The position numbers were made by a program, and so were the translations under genes. A DNA stretch of 21,587 nucleotides from an uncultured Moraxella sp. (GTDB lineage: Bacteria; Pseudomonadota; Gammaproteobacteria; Pseudomonadales; Moraxellaceae): contig CAKAQU010000012.1 of the NCBI GenBank assembly GCA_916720335.1, positions 1-21,587 of the forward strand, written 5' to 3'. Below the pieces are notes generated by a model that was given only the letters and a program-made list of their open reading frames with translations, did no database searches and was not told the DNA's origin. Each line of letters begins with the position of its first letter. Position 1 is the stretch's first letter. Positions 1-6,766 of this stretch are shown here, one piece after another.

Positions 1-578
1 TGATTTTGTAAATTAATCAGCGTACCTGAATTATCTACCACATCATCAGCCAACACCAAACGTCTATCACGAGAAATTTGCTTATTGATGATTGCCAAAA
101 TATCTTTCTTGGTCTGATTATCTCTTTGGCTAGCTCGCTGAATCTGTACATCAACAGGCACATCCACCACCAAGACTCTATCACAAAATTCACTTAACCC
201 TTTGTCATCATCTTTGATATTTTCTAACAAAAGTGGTACACACAAAATACCATAATCACTGGAAATGCATTCTAAATTTTGTATAATTTTTATACAAATT
301 TGTGGATGCATAATAGCATTTAGTTGTTTTAACGCATCAGGATTTTGAAAAACAAATTGGCGCAAAGCTTGCCGATTCAATTCGTCATTTTGTAAAATCC
401 AGTCGCCAAAGGTTTGTTTTAGTGTTTGTAAAATAGGCGAACCTTTTTTGGTTAAATCGTGGCTGATTTTATCAGCATCAATCACATCAATGCCTTGAGC
501 AATAAACCAATCACAAACTGCTGTTTTGCCACTACCAATACCGCCAGTAACACCAACGATGAATTTACCATTTACCAT
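1..578 (-). CDS. coaE: Dephospho-CoA kinase, 3' end outside window
   Basis: Phosphorylates the 3'-hydroxyl of dephospho-CoA with ATP, the last step of coenzyme A synthesis, in the cytoplasm. My reading of the minus strand from ATG at 578 gives MVNGKFIVGVTGGIGSGKTA, which carries the P-loop GGIGSGKT at about residues 12-19. It is followed by the DADKISHDL acceptor-side segment, the INRQAL- and HPQI-type helices and VPLLLEN, all typical of CoaE. About 192 residues are present with no stop. The last readable part (VVDNSGTLINLQN) matches the family C-terminus, so only about 10-20 residues are missing. An AAAGG ribosome site lies at 586-590, 7 nt from the ATG. The gene is divergent from pheS and probably has its own promoter (630-658). 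Family assignment is firm. Confidence 0.95.
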   Translation of the reverse strand, partial: MVNGKFIVGVTGGIGSGKTAVCDWFIAQGIDVIDADKISHDLTKKGSPILQTLKQTFGDWILQNDELNRQALRQFVFQNPDALKQLNAIMHPQICIKIIQNLECISSDYGILCVPLLLENIKDDDKGLSEFCDRVLVVDVPVDVQIQRASQRDNQTKKDILAIINKQISRDRRLVLADDVVDNSGTLINLQN

Positions 579-590
579 AATTTTGCCTTT

Positions 591-610
591 ACTTATGAGA
601 AATCATAAGT
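591..610 (-). promoter_or_regulatory. Perfect hairpin in the coaE leader next to its ribosome site
   Basis: ACTTATGA (591-598) and TCATAAGT (603-610) form a perfect 8-bp stem with a 4-nt loop. In the coaE transcript the hairpin ends directly against the AAAGG ribosome site (586-590). It could influence translation or protect the 5' end of the mRNA. Read on the plus strand it is followed by a T-rich stretch but lies upstream of the pheS promoter, so it could also stop stray plus-strand transcripts. The hairpin is seen directly. Its role is inference. Confidence 0.5.
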
Positions 611-629
611 TGTAAAAGTTTTTTTGATA

Positions 630-658
630 AATTTATTAGATAATTTACCCAAAATCAA
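630..658 (-). promoter_or_regulatory. Putative sigma-70 promoter of coaE
   Basis: On the minus strand TTGATT (658-653) is separated by 17 nt from TAAATT (635-630). This gives a start near 623 and a leader of about 45 nt that contains the 591-610 hairpin. Spacing is ideal and the boxes are good but not perfect. AT-rich DNA makes chance matches common. Confidence 0.4.
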
Positions 659-667
659 CTAAAAATA

Positions 668-696
668 TTGCTAAAACCTTGATAATTCTTTAAAAT
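668..696 (+). promoter_or_regulatory. Putative sigma-70 promoter of pheS
   Basis: TTGCTA (668-673) and TAAAAT (691-696) are separated by exactly 17 nt and predict a start near 703, 38 nt upstream of the pheS ATG. The leader is too short for a pheM-type phenylalanine-rich leader peptide and attenuator as in E. coli, and none is seen. Confidence 0.55.
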
Positions 697-740
697 ATCG
701 TAAACTTTTGTAAACCATCCAAAGAAGCGAACCAACCATT

Positions 741-1772
741 ATGAGTGATTTTTTACCCAATTTAGATGAAAATCTGATAAATCTTAGTCATGACGATTTT
801 AAAGATTTTGCTCAAAAAGCATCTATTTTAATTGCTAAAGCCGATAATGAAAAAACCCTGCAAGAACTCAAAGTTAATTTAATGGGCAAAAAAGCGATTT
901 TAACCACTTTATCCAAACAGCTTGGTAAATTAGATAGTGAGCAAAAAAAACAATATGGTGGCTATTTACACGAACTACGTACTCAACTTACTACCAATTT
1001 TGATGAAAAAAATCAAAAACTTATCCAAGACGCCCTAGAAGCCAAACTTGCCAGTGAACAAATTGACATTACTTTGCCCGCTCGCACTGTAAAAAAAGGC
1101 ACGCTACATCCTGTAACCATGGCCGCCAAAAGAATGCAGACATTTTTTGTGCAAGCAGGCTTTAATGTAGCAACTGGTCCTGAGGTAGAGAGCGATTATT
1201 ATAATTTTGAAGCTTTAAATATCCCTGAAACTCATCCAGCGCGTGCAATGCACGATACTTTTTATTTTGATGCTCATTATCTTTTACGCACGCACACCAG
1301 CCCCGTACAGATTCGCACCATGCAGAACAATGAGCCGCCTATTCGGGTGATTTGCCCAGGTCGGGTATATCGCTGTGATAGCGACCAAACACATTCGCCC
1401 ATGTTTCACCAAATGGAAGGGCTTCTTATCTCAAAAACTGCTACTTTTGCTGAATTAAAGGGACTGATTCAAGCATTTTTGGAAGCTTTTTTTGAAAAAA
1501 AATTAACCGTGCGTTTTCGCCCTTCATTTTTTCCTTTTACCGAACCTTCTGCCGAAGTTGACATTCTAGCCGATAATGGTAAATGGCTTGAAGTGATGGG
1601 CTGCGGCATGGTTCACCCTCAAGTGCTAAAAAACTGCAACATTAATCCAGATGAATACACAGGCTTTGCTTTTGGTATGGGGATTGAACGCTTTGCAATG
1701 TTGTACTATGGCGTAAACGATTTACGACTATTTTTTCAAAATGATGTACGTTTTTTAAAACAATTTAGCTAA
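741..1772 (+). CDS. pheS: Phenylalanine-tRNA ligase alpha subunit
   Basis: Catalytic subunit of the alpha2-beta2 enzyme that charges tRNA-Phe, acting in the cytoplasm. The 343-residue protein has the usual family length. An N-terminal region of about 90 residues (rich in K, Q and E, probably the tRNA-binding coiled coil) precedes the class II synthetase core. Visible class II motifs are HPARAMHDTFY (motif 1 region), RVYRCDSDQTHSPMFHQMEG (motif 2) and GFAFGMGIERFAML (motif 3) near the C-terminus. Ala310 in GFAFG corresponds to the residue that sets phenylalanine specificity in the E. coli enzyme (Ala294). The ribosome site is weak: an AAGAAG-like stretch about 12 nt upstream. pheT lies 188 nt downstream, further than usual. 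Confidence 0.98.
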   Translation: MSDFLPNLDENLINLSHDDFKDFAQKASILIAKADNEKTLQELKVNLMGKKAILTTLSKQLGKLDSEQKKQYGGYLHELRTQLTTNFDEKNQKLIQDALEAKLASEQIDITLPARTVKKGTLHPVTMAAKRMQTFFVQAGFNVATGPEVESDYYNFEALNIPETHPARAMHDTFYFDAHYLLRTHTSPVQIRTMQNNEPPIRVICPGRVYRCDSDQTHSPMFHQMEGLLISKTATFAELKGLIQAFLEAFFEKKLTVRFRPSFFPFTEPSAEVDILADNGKWLEVMGCGMVHPQVLKNCNINPDEYTGFAFGMGIERFAMLYYGVNDLRLFFQNDVRFLKQFS

Positions 1773-1861
1773 ATGTTACAATTACCCAACTGATTGCTTT
1801 TTATCAATCATGCTATTTTATATTCCATCTTATCAAGTGTATAAACCCCAAAAATAGCTGG

Positions 1862-1890
1862 TTGATTAAACAAGATTAACCTTTTATAGA
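1862..1890 (+). promoter_or_regulatory. Putative internal promoter for pheT-ihfA
   Basis: In the 188-nt pheS-pheT spacer, TTGATT (1862-1867) and TATAGA (1885-1890) are 17 nt apart, with a predicted start near 1897. The same spacer holds a 6-bp hairpin just after pheS (TGATTG 1791-1796 with CAATCA 1805-1810, followed by T-rich sequence), perhaps a weak terminator. It also holds a near-perfect 16-nt palindrome at 1900-1915 around TTTAAA, directly after the predicted start, where an operator could sit. All are sequence matches only. Confidence 0.45.
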
Positions 1891-1960
1891 GTAATTTTGC
1901 CTACTTTAAAGCAGGTGTAAGTTACTTTTTAAATTTTAAAACAGATATTTGAGATAAACA

Positions 1961-4381
1961 ATGAAAATCAGCGAAACTTGGTTAAAACAGTATTTTCCCA
2001 ATCTAAATTTAAGTGCTGAAGAAATTGGTCATCAGCTAACCATGGCAGGGTTGGAACTGGATGATTTGTATAAAGTTGCTCCAGATTTTAGCGGTGTTGT
2101 GATTGGTGAAGTATTAAGCTGCAACCAACACCCTGATGCTGACAAACTGAAAGTTACCACTGTAAATATTGGCACAGAAACTTTGCAAATTGTTTGTGGC
2201 GCGCCCAATGTTCGAGTTGGGCTAAAAGTTGCAGTGGCAACGGTTGGGGCGATATTACCCCCTATGGATGGCAAACCATTTACCATTAAAAAAGGGAAAT
2301 TGCGTGGTATTGAATCCTTTGGTATGTTATGCGGCGCATCTGAACTTGGCTTGCCCGACGAAATTGATGGTCTGTTAGAATTGGATGACGACGCACCCAT
2401 TGGAACAAATTTACGTGAATATTTGGCGTTAGATGGTCATATTTTAGATATTTCCATCACGCCAAACCGTGGTGATTGTTTTAGTGTGTTAGGAATTGCT
2501 CGTGAAATCGCAGTCATTCACCGACTAAAAAAAGAAAATAATACAGGCATAGATGCTCATCAACAGGAAAATGAAAAAGTATACTCTGCCCTACTTCACC
2601 AAAATGTTGTGGTTCAGGCTGATGACGCTTGCCCACGTTATTTGTTGCAGCCTATTTTTAATATTGACCGAAGTAAAGCCACCCCAAAATGGCTTAAGGA
2701 CCGCTTGATTGCATCAGGACTACGAACGCATAATTTTTTAGTTGATGTGACTAACTATGTGTTATTGGAATTAGGTCAGCCACTACATGCATTTGATGCC
2801 GATAAAGTTGTTGGTGATGTTTGTGTGCGTCTTGCCCATGCTGGTGAAACTTTTACATTGCTCAATGAGCAAACTGTTACGCTAACAGGTGATGAACTTG
2901 TGATTGCAGACAGTGAAGGTATTTTAGCGTTGGCGGGTATCATGGGCGGATTACGTTCAGCAGTTACAGACAACACCAGCAATATCATCTTAGAAAGTGC
3001 CTTTTTTGCACCCAATGCCATTGCTGGACGTGCCAGACGTTTTGGATTGCATACCGATGCCAGCCAACGATTCGAACGTGGTGTGGACTTTAATTTACCA
3101 AAACGCGCATTAAATCGAGCCGTTGATTTGATTACCAGTGTAGCAGGTGGTGAAGTTGGCAGATGGTTTACTGTTGAAAATTTAGATAATTTACCCAAAC
3201 GCTTACCTATACAAGTAGCACTTACTCAAGTAAAAAGCTTGTTAGGCGTAGATATTGCTAAAGATGAAATTATTCAAATTCTAACCCATTTAGAAATTAT
3301 TGTAGAAGACAAAGACGCTTTTTTAGTTTGTACGCCACCAAGTCACCGTTTTGATTTAACCATCAGCGAAGATATTGTTGAAGAAATTGCTCGTATTTAC
3401 GGTTATGACAACATCGCTCCAGTATTGCCAAGTCTGTTAGTGGACATGGATTATGATGATGGTCAAGATTTACTGTTAAATCTAAAAAATACCCTAGTTT
3501 CTGAAGGCTATCAAGAAGCAATCAGTTTTAGTTTTAGTGATGAAAAACTAGAAAACTTGCTAAATGATGAAAAATTGGGAGCCATATTACCCCTTGCCAA
3601 TCCTATTTCTTTAGACCTTGCCGTCATGCGTCGCACATTGCTGTCTAGCCTTTTGCCAATTGTACAATATAACCTAAACCGCAAACAAAATCGCCTGCGT
3701 TTTTTTGAAACGGGACTTAGTTTTGTGGGTAAAAATGTTTCAGAACTGGTACAAACGCCAAGCCTTGCGATGATATCGGTTGGCGATGTTATGGATAAAA
3801 GTATCTACACTAATCGCCCTTTTGATTTTTTTGACTTTAAAGGCGATATTGAAAATTTACTGCCTGCTAATTTAGACAATCGTCGTGTTGGTTATCAGCG
3901 TGCTGATTTAGCATTTTTACACAAAGGTCAAAGTGCGTATTTATTGATTGATGATAAAAAAGTTGGTTGGTTTGGTCAGCTACACCCAAGCATCGCTCAA
4001 GCACTGGATTTACCAACTACGTGGGTGGCTGAGTTTGCCTACGAAACAATTCTCAATTTATACCATAATTTACCTAAAATCACCCCGCCAAGCAAATTTC
4101 CTCAAGTGCGTCGTGATTTAGCATTTTTGATAGATACAGCAGTAGACTGGCAAACTTTGGCTAGCGATATCAGAATAGCTGCTGGTGAATTTTTAATAGA
4201 TTTGGCTTTATTTGATGTTTATGAAGGTGAGCGTTTGCCGACTGGCAAAAAATCGGTTGCCTTTACTATGACGTTTGAAAATGCCAATAATACACTGGAT
4301 GATGAAACCATCAAGACCCTAATGGATAAGGTGATTGATATTCTAACCCAAAACCACAACGCCAAACTGCGTGATAGCTAA
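1961..4381 (+). CDS. pheT: Phenylalanine-tRNA ligase beta subunit
   Basis: Large subunit of phenylalanyl-tRNA synthetase. It binds tRNA-Phe and edits mischarged Tyr-tRNA-Phe. At 806 residues it has the full family length. Domains in order are a B1 start (MKISETWLKQYFPNLNL), an OB-fold tRNA-binding domain at about 40-150 (HPDADKLKV, QIVCGAPNVRVGLKVAVA), the B3/B4 editing domain at about 215-390 (FLVDVTNYVLLELGQPLHAFD), B5 at about 400-475 (a catalytic-like core follows), and a C-terminal ferredoxin-fold anticodon-binding domain from about residue 710 (PQVRRDLAFLID). No frameshift is seen. The ribosome site is weak (GAG, about 8 nt from ATG). ihfA follows after 41 nt, the arrangement known from many gammaproteobacteria. 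Confidence 0.98.
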   Translation: MKISETWLKQYFPNLNLSAEEIGHQLTMAGLELDDLYKVAPDFSGVVIGEVLSCNQHPDADKLKVTTVNIGTETLQIVCGAPNVRVGLKVAVATVGAILPPMDGKPFTIKKGKLRGIESFGMLCGASELGLPDEIDGLLELDDDAPIGTNLREYLALDGHILDISITPNRGDCFSVLGIAREIAVIHRLKKENNTGIDAHQQENEKVYSALLHQNVVVQADDACPRYLLQPIFNIDRSKATPKWLKDRLIASGLRTHNFLVDVTNYVLLELGQPLHAFDADKVVGDVCVRLAHAGETFTLLNEQTVTLTGDELVIADSEGILALAGIMGGLRSAVTDNTSNIILESAFFAPNAIAGRARRFGLHTDASQRFERGVDFNLPKRALNRAVDLITSVAGGEVGRWFTVENLDNLPKRLPIQVALTQVKSLLGVDIAKDEIIQILTHLEIIVEDKDAFLVCTPPSHRFDLTISEDIVEEIARIYGYDNIAPVLPSLLVDMDYDDGQDLLLNLKNTLVSEGYQEAISFSFSDEKLENLLNDEKLGAILPLANPISLDLAVMRRTLLSSLLPIVQYNLNRKQNRLRFFETGLSFVGKNVSELVQTPSLAMISVGDVMDKSIYTNRPFDFFDFKGDIENLLPANLDNRRVGYQRADLAFLHKGQSAYLLIDDKKVGWFGQLHPSIAQALDLPTTWVAEFAYETILNLYHNLPKITPPSKFPQVRRDLAFLIDTAVDWQTLASDIRIAAGEFLIDLALFDVYEGERLPTGKKSVAFTMTFENANNTLDDETIKTLMDKVIDILTQNHNAKLRDS

Positions 4382-4422
4382 TGGCAAATTTAACCAATAA
4401 AAGTTAATCAAAGGAAATAATC

Positions 4423-4707
4423 ATGAGTACACTAACTAAGGCTGATATGGTTGATCATTTAACCGTTCGCCTGCGTATGAGCCGCCAAGATGCCCGATTT
4501 TTGGTAGATATGTTTTTTGCCCAAATCAGCCAAAGTCTAGCCGATGGCAAAGAAGTCAAATTATCAGGATTCGGTAATTTTGAGCTGCGCGACAAAAAAA
4601 CTCGCCCCGGGCGCAACCCAAAAACTGGAGAGGAAGTTCCAGTGAAAGCGCGTCGTGTGGTGACTTTTAAAGCAGGTCAAAAATTGCGTGGTGAGATTCA
4701 AGCCTAA
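4423..4707 (+). CDS. ihfA: Integration host factor alpha subunit
   Basis: Small DNA-bending protein that pairs with IhfB. It shapes the nucleoid and helps regulation, recombination and replication. The 94-residue protein has the DNABII fold throughout: the helical dimer part at 1-45, then GFGNFELRDKKTRPGRNPKTGEEVPV, the beta-arm whose proline (Pro66, in RNPKTG) intercalates into the minor groove. RPGRNPKTGEE and the C-terminal ARRVVTFKAGQKL are typical of IhfA rather than HU or IhfB. There is a good AAGGA ribosome site at 4411-4415. It is the last gene of the pheT transcript and is followed at once by a strong terminator. Confidence 0.97.
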   Translation: MSTLTKADMVDHLTVRLRMSRQDARFLVDMFFAQISQSLADGKEVKLSGFGNFELRDKKTRPGRNPKTGEEVPVKARRVVTFKAGQKLRGEIQA

Positions 4708-4713
4708 CTAACA

Positions 4714-4746
4714 AAATATGCCCACTTATTAAGTGGGCATATTTTT
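4714..4746. terminator. Bidirectional rho-independent terminator between ihfA and the helicase gene
   Basis: A perfect inverted repeat has arms 4714-4727 and 4731-4744 (core GCCCACTT / AAGTGGGC, 14 bp, 3-nt apical loop) and a T-run on the plus side. The complement is also T-rich on the other side, so it can end both ihfA from the left and the helicase gene, which stops at 4777, from the right. Confidence 0.92.
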
Positions 4747-4776
4747 ATTGATGATAACAAACTTGATAACCACGAC

Positions 4777-6399
4777 TTATAAATGACCAAATTTACGTTT
4801 CTTAGGTGCAGTTTGGTTAAAAAGCACTTCTTCTACGCGTTTTTGTGGCTTATCTTTTTTAAATGTTGAAGGGCGGCGTGTATTTTTTGTTGGCGCCGAC
4901 TCTTTGGTTGTTGATTTAGCAAATTTACTGCGTTTTTTGGAAGCAAAACCATTATCATCCACCTCTACCGCACCAAGAAAACGATTGGATTTTTTGTCAG
5001 AAAATGCAGATTTCGCTGCTTTTTTTGCTTCAAAATTTTGTAATTCAAAACGACTGCCCATTCTATCACGCTTTTTATGCGGTTTGGCAAAATAACCTTG
5101 TTCAAAATCACCATCTTGATTTTTGATAAAATTCGATTGTTTTTTGTCCATTCTATTAAATTTATCACTGACAGTTTTTGACCGAACGCGTTTTTTATCA
5201 CGTTCAGACTTGTGATGAGTTTTTTGAATGTTGCGTTTTGGTTCAAGTCCTTCCAATACTTCTTCTTTAATTTCACGTTTTAGATAACGACCAATTGAAG
5301 TTAGCTGTCTTCTATCATCAATGCTGCATAAATTCATCGCAACACCCGTACGACCAGCTCGACCACAGCGACCAATACGATGCACATAATCTTCCACCTG
5401 ACGTGGCAAATCATAATTCACCACATGGCTAATTGCAGAAATATCAATACCGCGAGCTGCCACATCAGTTGCTACTAAAATTTGATACTTGTTGGCTTTG
5501 ATATCGCTGATAATGCGATTACGTTTTCCTTGAGGTAAATCGCCATGCAGATATTTTGCTGACAGCCCTGCTTCGGTCAATGTTTGGGTTAAATCTTCAG
5601 TGCTTTTTTTGGTCGCTGTAAAAACAACCGCTTGCTTAATTTCTGGATTGCCCAGCAGCTGTAATAAGATTTTATTTTTATGATGAAAATCATCACAAAA
5701 ATAAACCGATTCATCAATATGAGCAGTTTCTACTTTGATGGCGATTTTCTTAGGATTATTGGTGAAATTTTCAGCAATTTTACCGACTTCGCCATCCCAA
5801 GTTGCTGATGACATGATGGTTTGACGACTAGTTGGTACTGCTTGCATGATTTTTTCAATGTCTTCAGCAAAACCCATATCCAGCATTCTATCTGCTTCGT
5901 CTAATACCAAAACTGACAGTGCTGATAAATCCACACGTCCTGCGGTCATATGGTCTAGCAACCGACCAGGCGTTGCAATGACTATTTGCACACCTTTACG
6001 CAAATTACGGATTTGTCCGCCATAATTAGAGCCGCCAACCAATGTTGTGCTGTACAAACCTTTGATATTTGCCCCATAACGACGCACGCTATCATAGACT
6101 TGCTGAGCAAGTTCACGAGTTGGTGTTAAAATCAGGGCATGAATGTGTTTTTTTTGTTTATCAAGCTGACATAATTGATTCAAGATTGGCAGTACAAATG
6201 CTGCTGTTTTACCTGAACCTGTCTGAGCAGATAGCAATAAATCTTCTTGGTTTAAAGCACAAGGGATTGCCCCAGCTTGAATGGGGGTGGGTGTGGTGTA
6301 GCCACTTTTAGCCAAGGCCTTTAAAATTGGTTTTTGCAGTTTTAAATCGTCAAAACAAAGTGGCTTAGCGTCTGCCGGTACGGTGATGTTGGTTGTCAT
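4777..6399 (-). CDS. DEAD-box ATP-dependent RNA helicase, RhlE-like
   Basis: Unwinds or remodels RNA, with likely roles in ribosome assembly, mRNA decay or cold growth. The 540-residue protein shows every core motif: Q motif (GYTTPTPIQ, 33-41), Walker A (AQTGSGKT, 58-65), PTRELA (93-98), TPGRLLD (143-149), DEAD (167-170), SAT (198-200), then the second RecA domain with LVATDVAARGID and HRIGRCGRAGR (340-350). From about residue 390 a long low-complexity tail rich in K, R, S and N probably binds RNA non-specifically. Core spacing is closest to RhlE, but DeaD/CsdA and SrmB relatives cannot be excluded. The gene has its own promoter-like site and an unusually long leader (6400-6674). Confidence 0.93.
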   Translation of the reverse strand: MTTNITVPADAKPLCFDDLKLQKPILKALAKSGYTTPTPIQAGAIPCALNQEDLLLSAQTGSGKTAAFVLPILNQLCQLDKQKKHIHALILTPTRELAQQVYDSVRRYGANIKGLYSTTLVGGSNYGGQIRNLRKGVQIVIATPGRLLDHMTAGRVDLSALSVLVLDEADRMLDMGFAEDIEKIMQAVPTSRQTIMSSATWDGEVGKIAENFTNNPKKIAIKVETAHIDESVYFCDDFHHKNKILLQLLGNPEIKQAVVFTATKKSTEDLTQTLTEAGLSAKYLHGDLPQGKRNRIISDIKANKYQILVATDVAARGIDISAISHVVNYDLPRQVEDYVHRIGRCGRAGRTGVAMNLCSIDDRRQLTSIGRYLKREIKEEVLEGLEPKRNIQKTHHKSERDKKRVRSKTVSDKFNRMDKKQSNFIKNQDGDFEQGYFAKPHKKRDRMGSRFELQNFEAKKAAKSAFSDKKSNRFLGAVEVDDNGFASKKRSKFAKSTTKESAPTKNTRRPSTFKKDKPQKRVEEVLFNQTAPKKRKFGHL

Positions 6400-6674
6400 A
6401 ATTAAATTTTTCCATTAAAAAGCCAGCCGATGAACGATTGTCCACAAAAAAGCAATCTCAAATCGTGGTAAAGTATTTTGAGCGCTGGCGTGTTGTCGCT
6501 GATGTTGATCGTTAAATGATGAAATCAAGTTAGGCAATCAACCAAAATCATCGCAACAAAACAAGAAAAACATTAACCAAAACATATTCATTGAGGAATT
6601 TTTTATTTAGATTAAATTTAGACAAATTGATAGAAGCAATTATTAGTAGCGATGTCATCAAAAGCGAAGGTTAA
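6400..6674 (-). promoter_or_regulatory. Long, potentially structured leader of the helicase mRNA
   Basis: No gene is seen between the helicase ATG (6399) and the end of creC (6767), a 367-nt stretch. With the predicted promoter at 6681-6709 the helicase mRNA would carry about 275 nt of leader. Its last 70 nt can fold. An outer stem GCCAGC/GCTGGC (6422-6427 with 6484-6489) encloses two small hairpins, GATTG/CAATC (6436-6440 with 6453-6457) and CTCAAA/TTTGAG (about 6457-6462 with 6477-6482). A competing pairing CGATT/AATCG (6435-6439 with 6461-6465) excludes both. Long regulated leaders are known for cold-shock DEAD-box genes such as E. coli deaD. Regulation here is inference. Confidence 0.45.
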
Positions 6675-6680
6675 TTTTTA

Positions 6681-6709
6681 ATTATAGCATATTTTTATTT
6701 AAAAATAAA
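6681..6709 (-). promoter_or_regulatory. Putative extended -10 promoter of the helicase gene
   Basis: On the minus strand the sequence TGCTATAAT is an ideal extended -10 (hexamer TATAAT at 6686-6681). A weak TTTATT -35 (6709-6704) lies 17 nt upstream. Start predicted near 6674. It lies between the end of creC and the helicase, so the helicase need not depend on the upstream operon. Confidence 0.6.
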
Positions 6710-6766
6710 GTTTTTAATTTAACATAAAGAATAAAGAAGCTTTAACTTAAAATTAAATAAATCAAA

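Noticed and set aside
2776..3198. 140-codon open frame antisense to pheT
   Set aside because: It mirrors the well-supported pheT frame, has no ribosome site or homology-like pattern, and its S/P/L-rich composition is typical of a shadow frame. The same holds for 2032-2400.
4965..5276. 103-codon open frame inside the helicase C-terminal tail
   Set aside because: Lysine/asparagine-rich product of frame-shifted low-complexity codons; the helicase frame is intact through the region.
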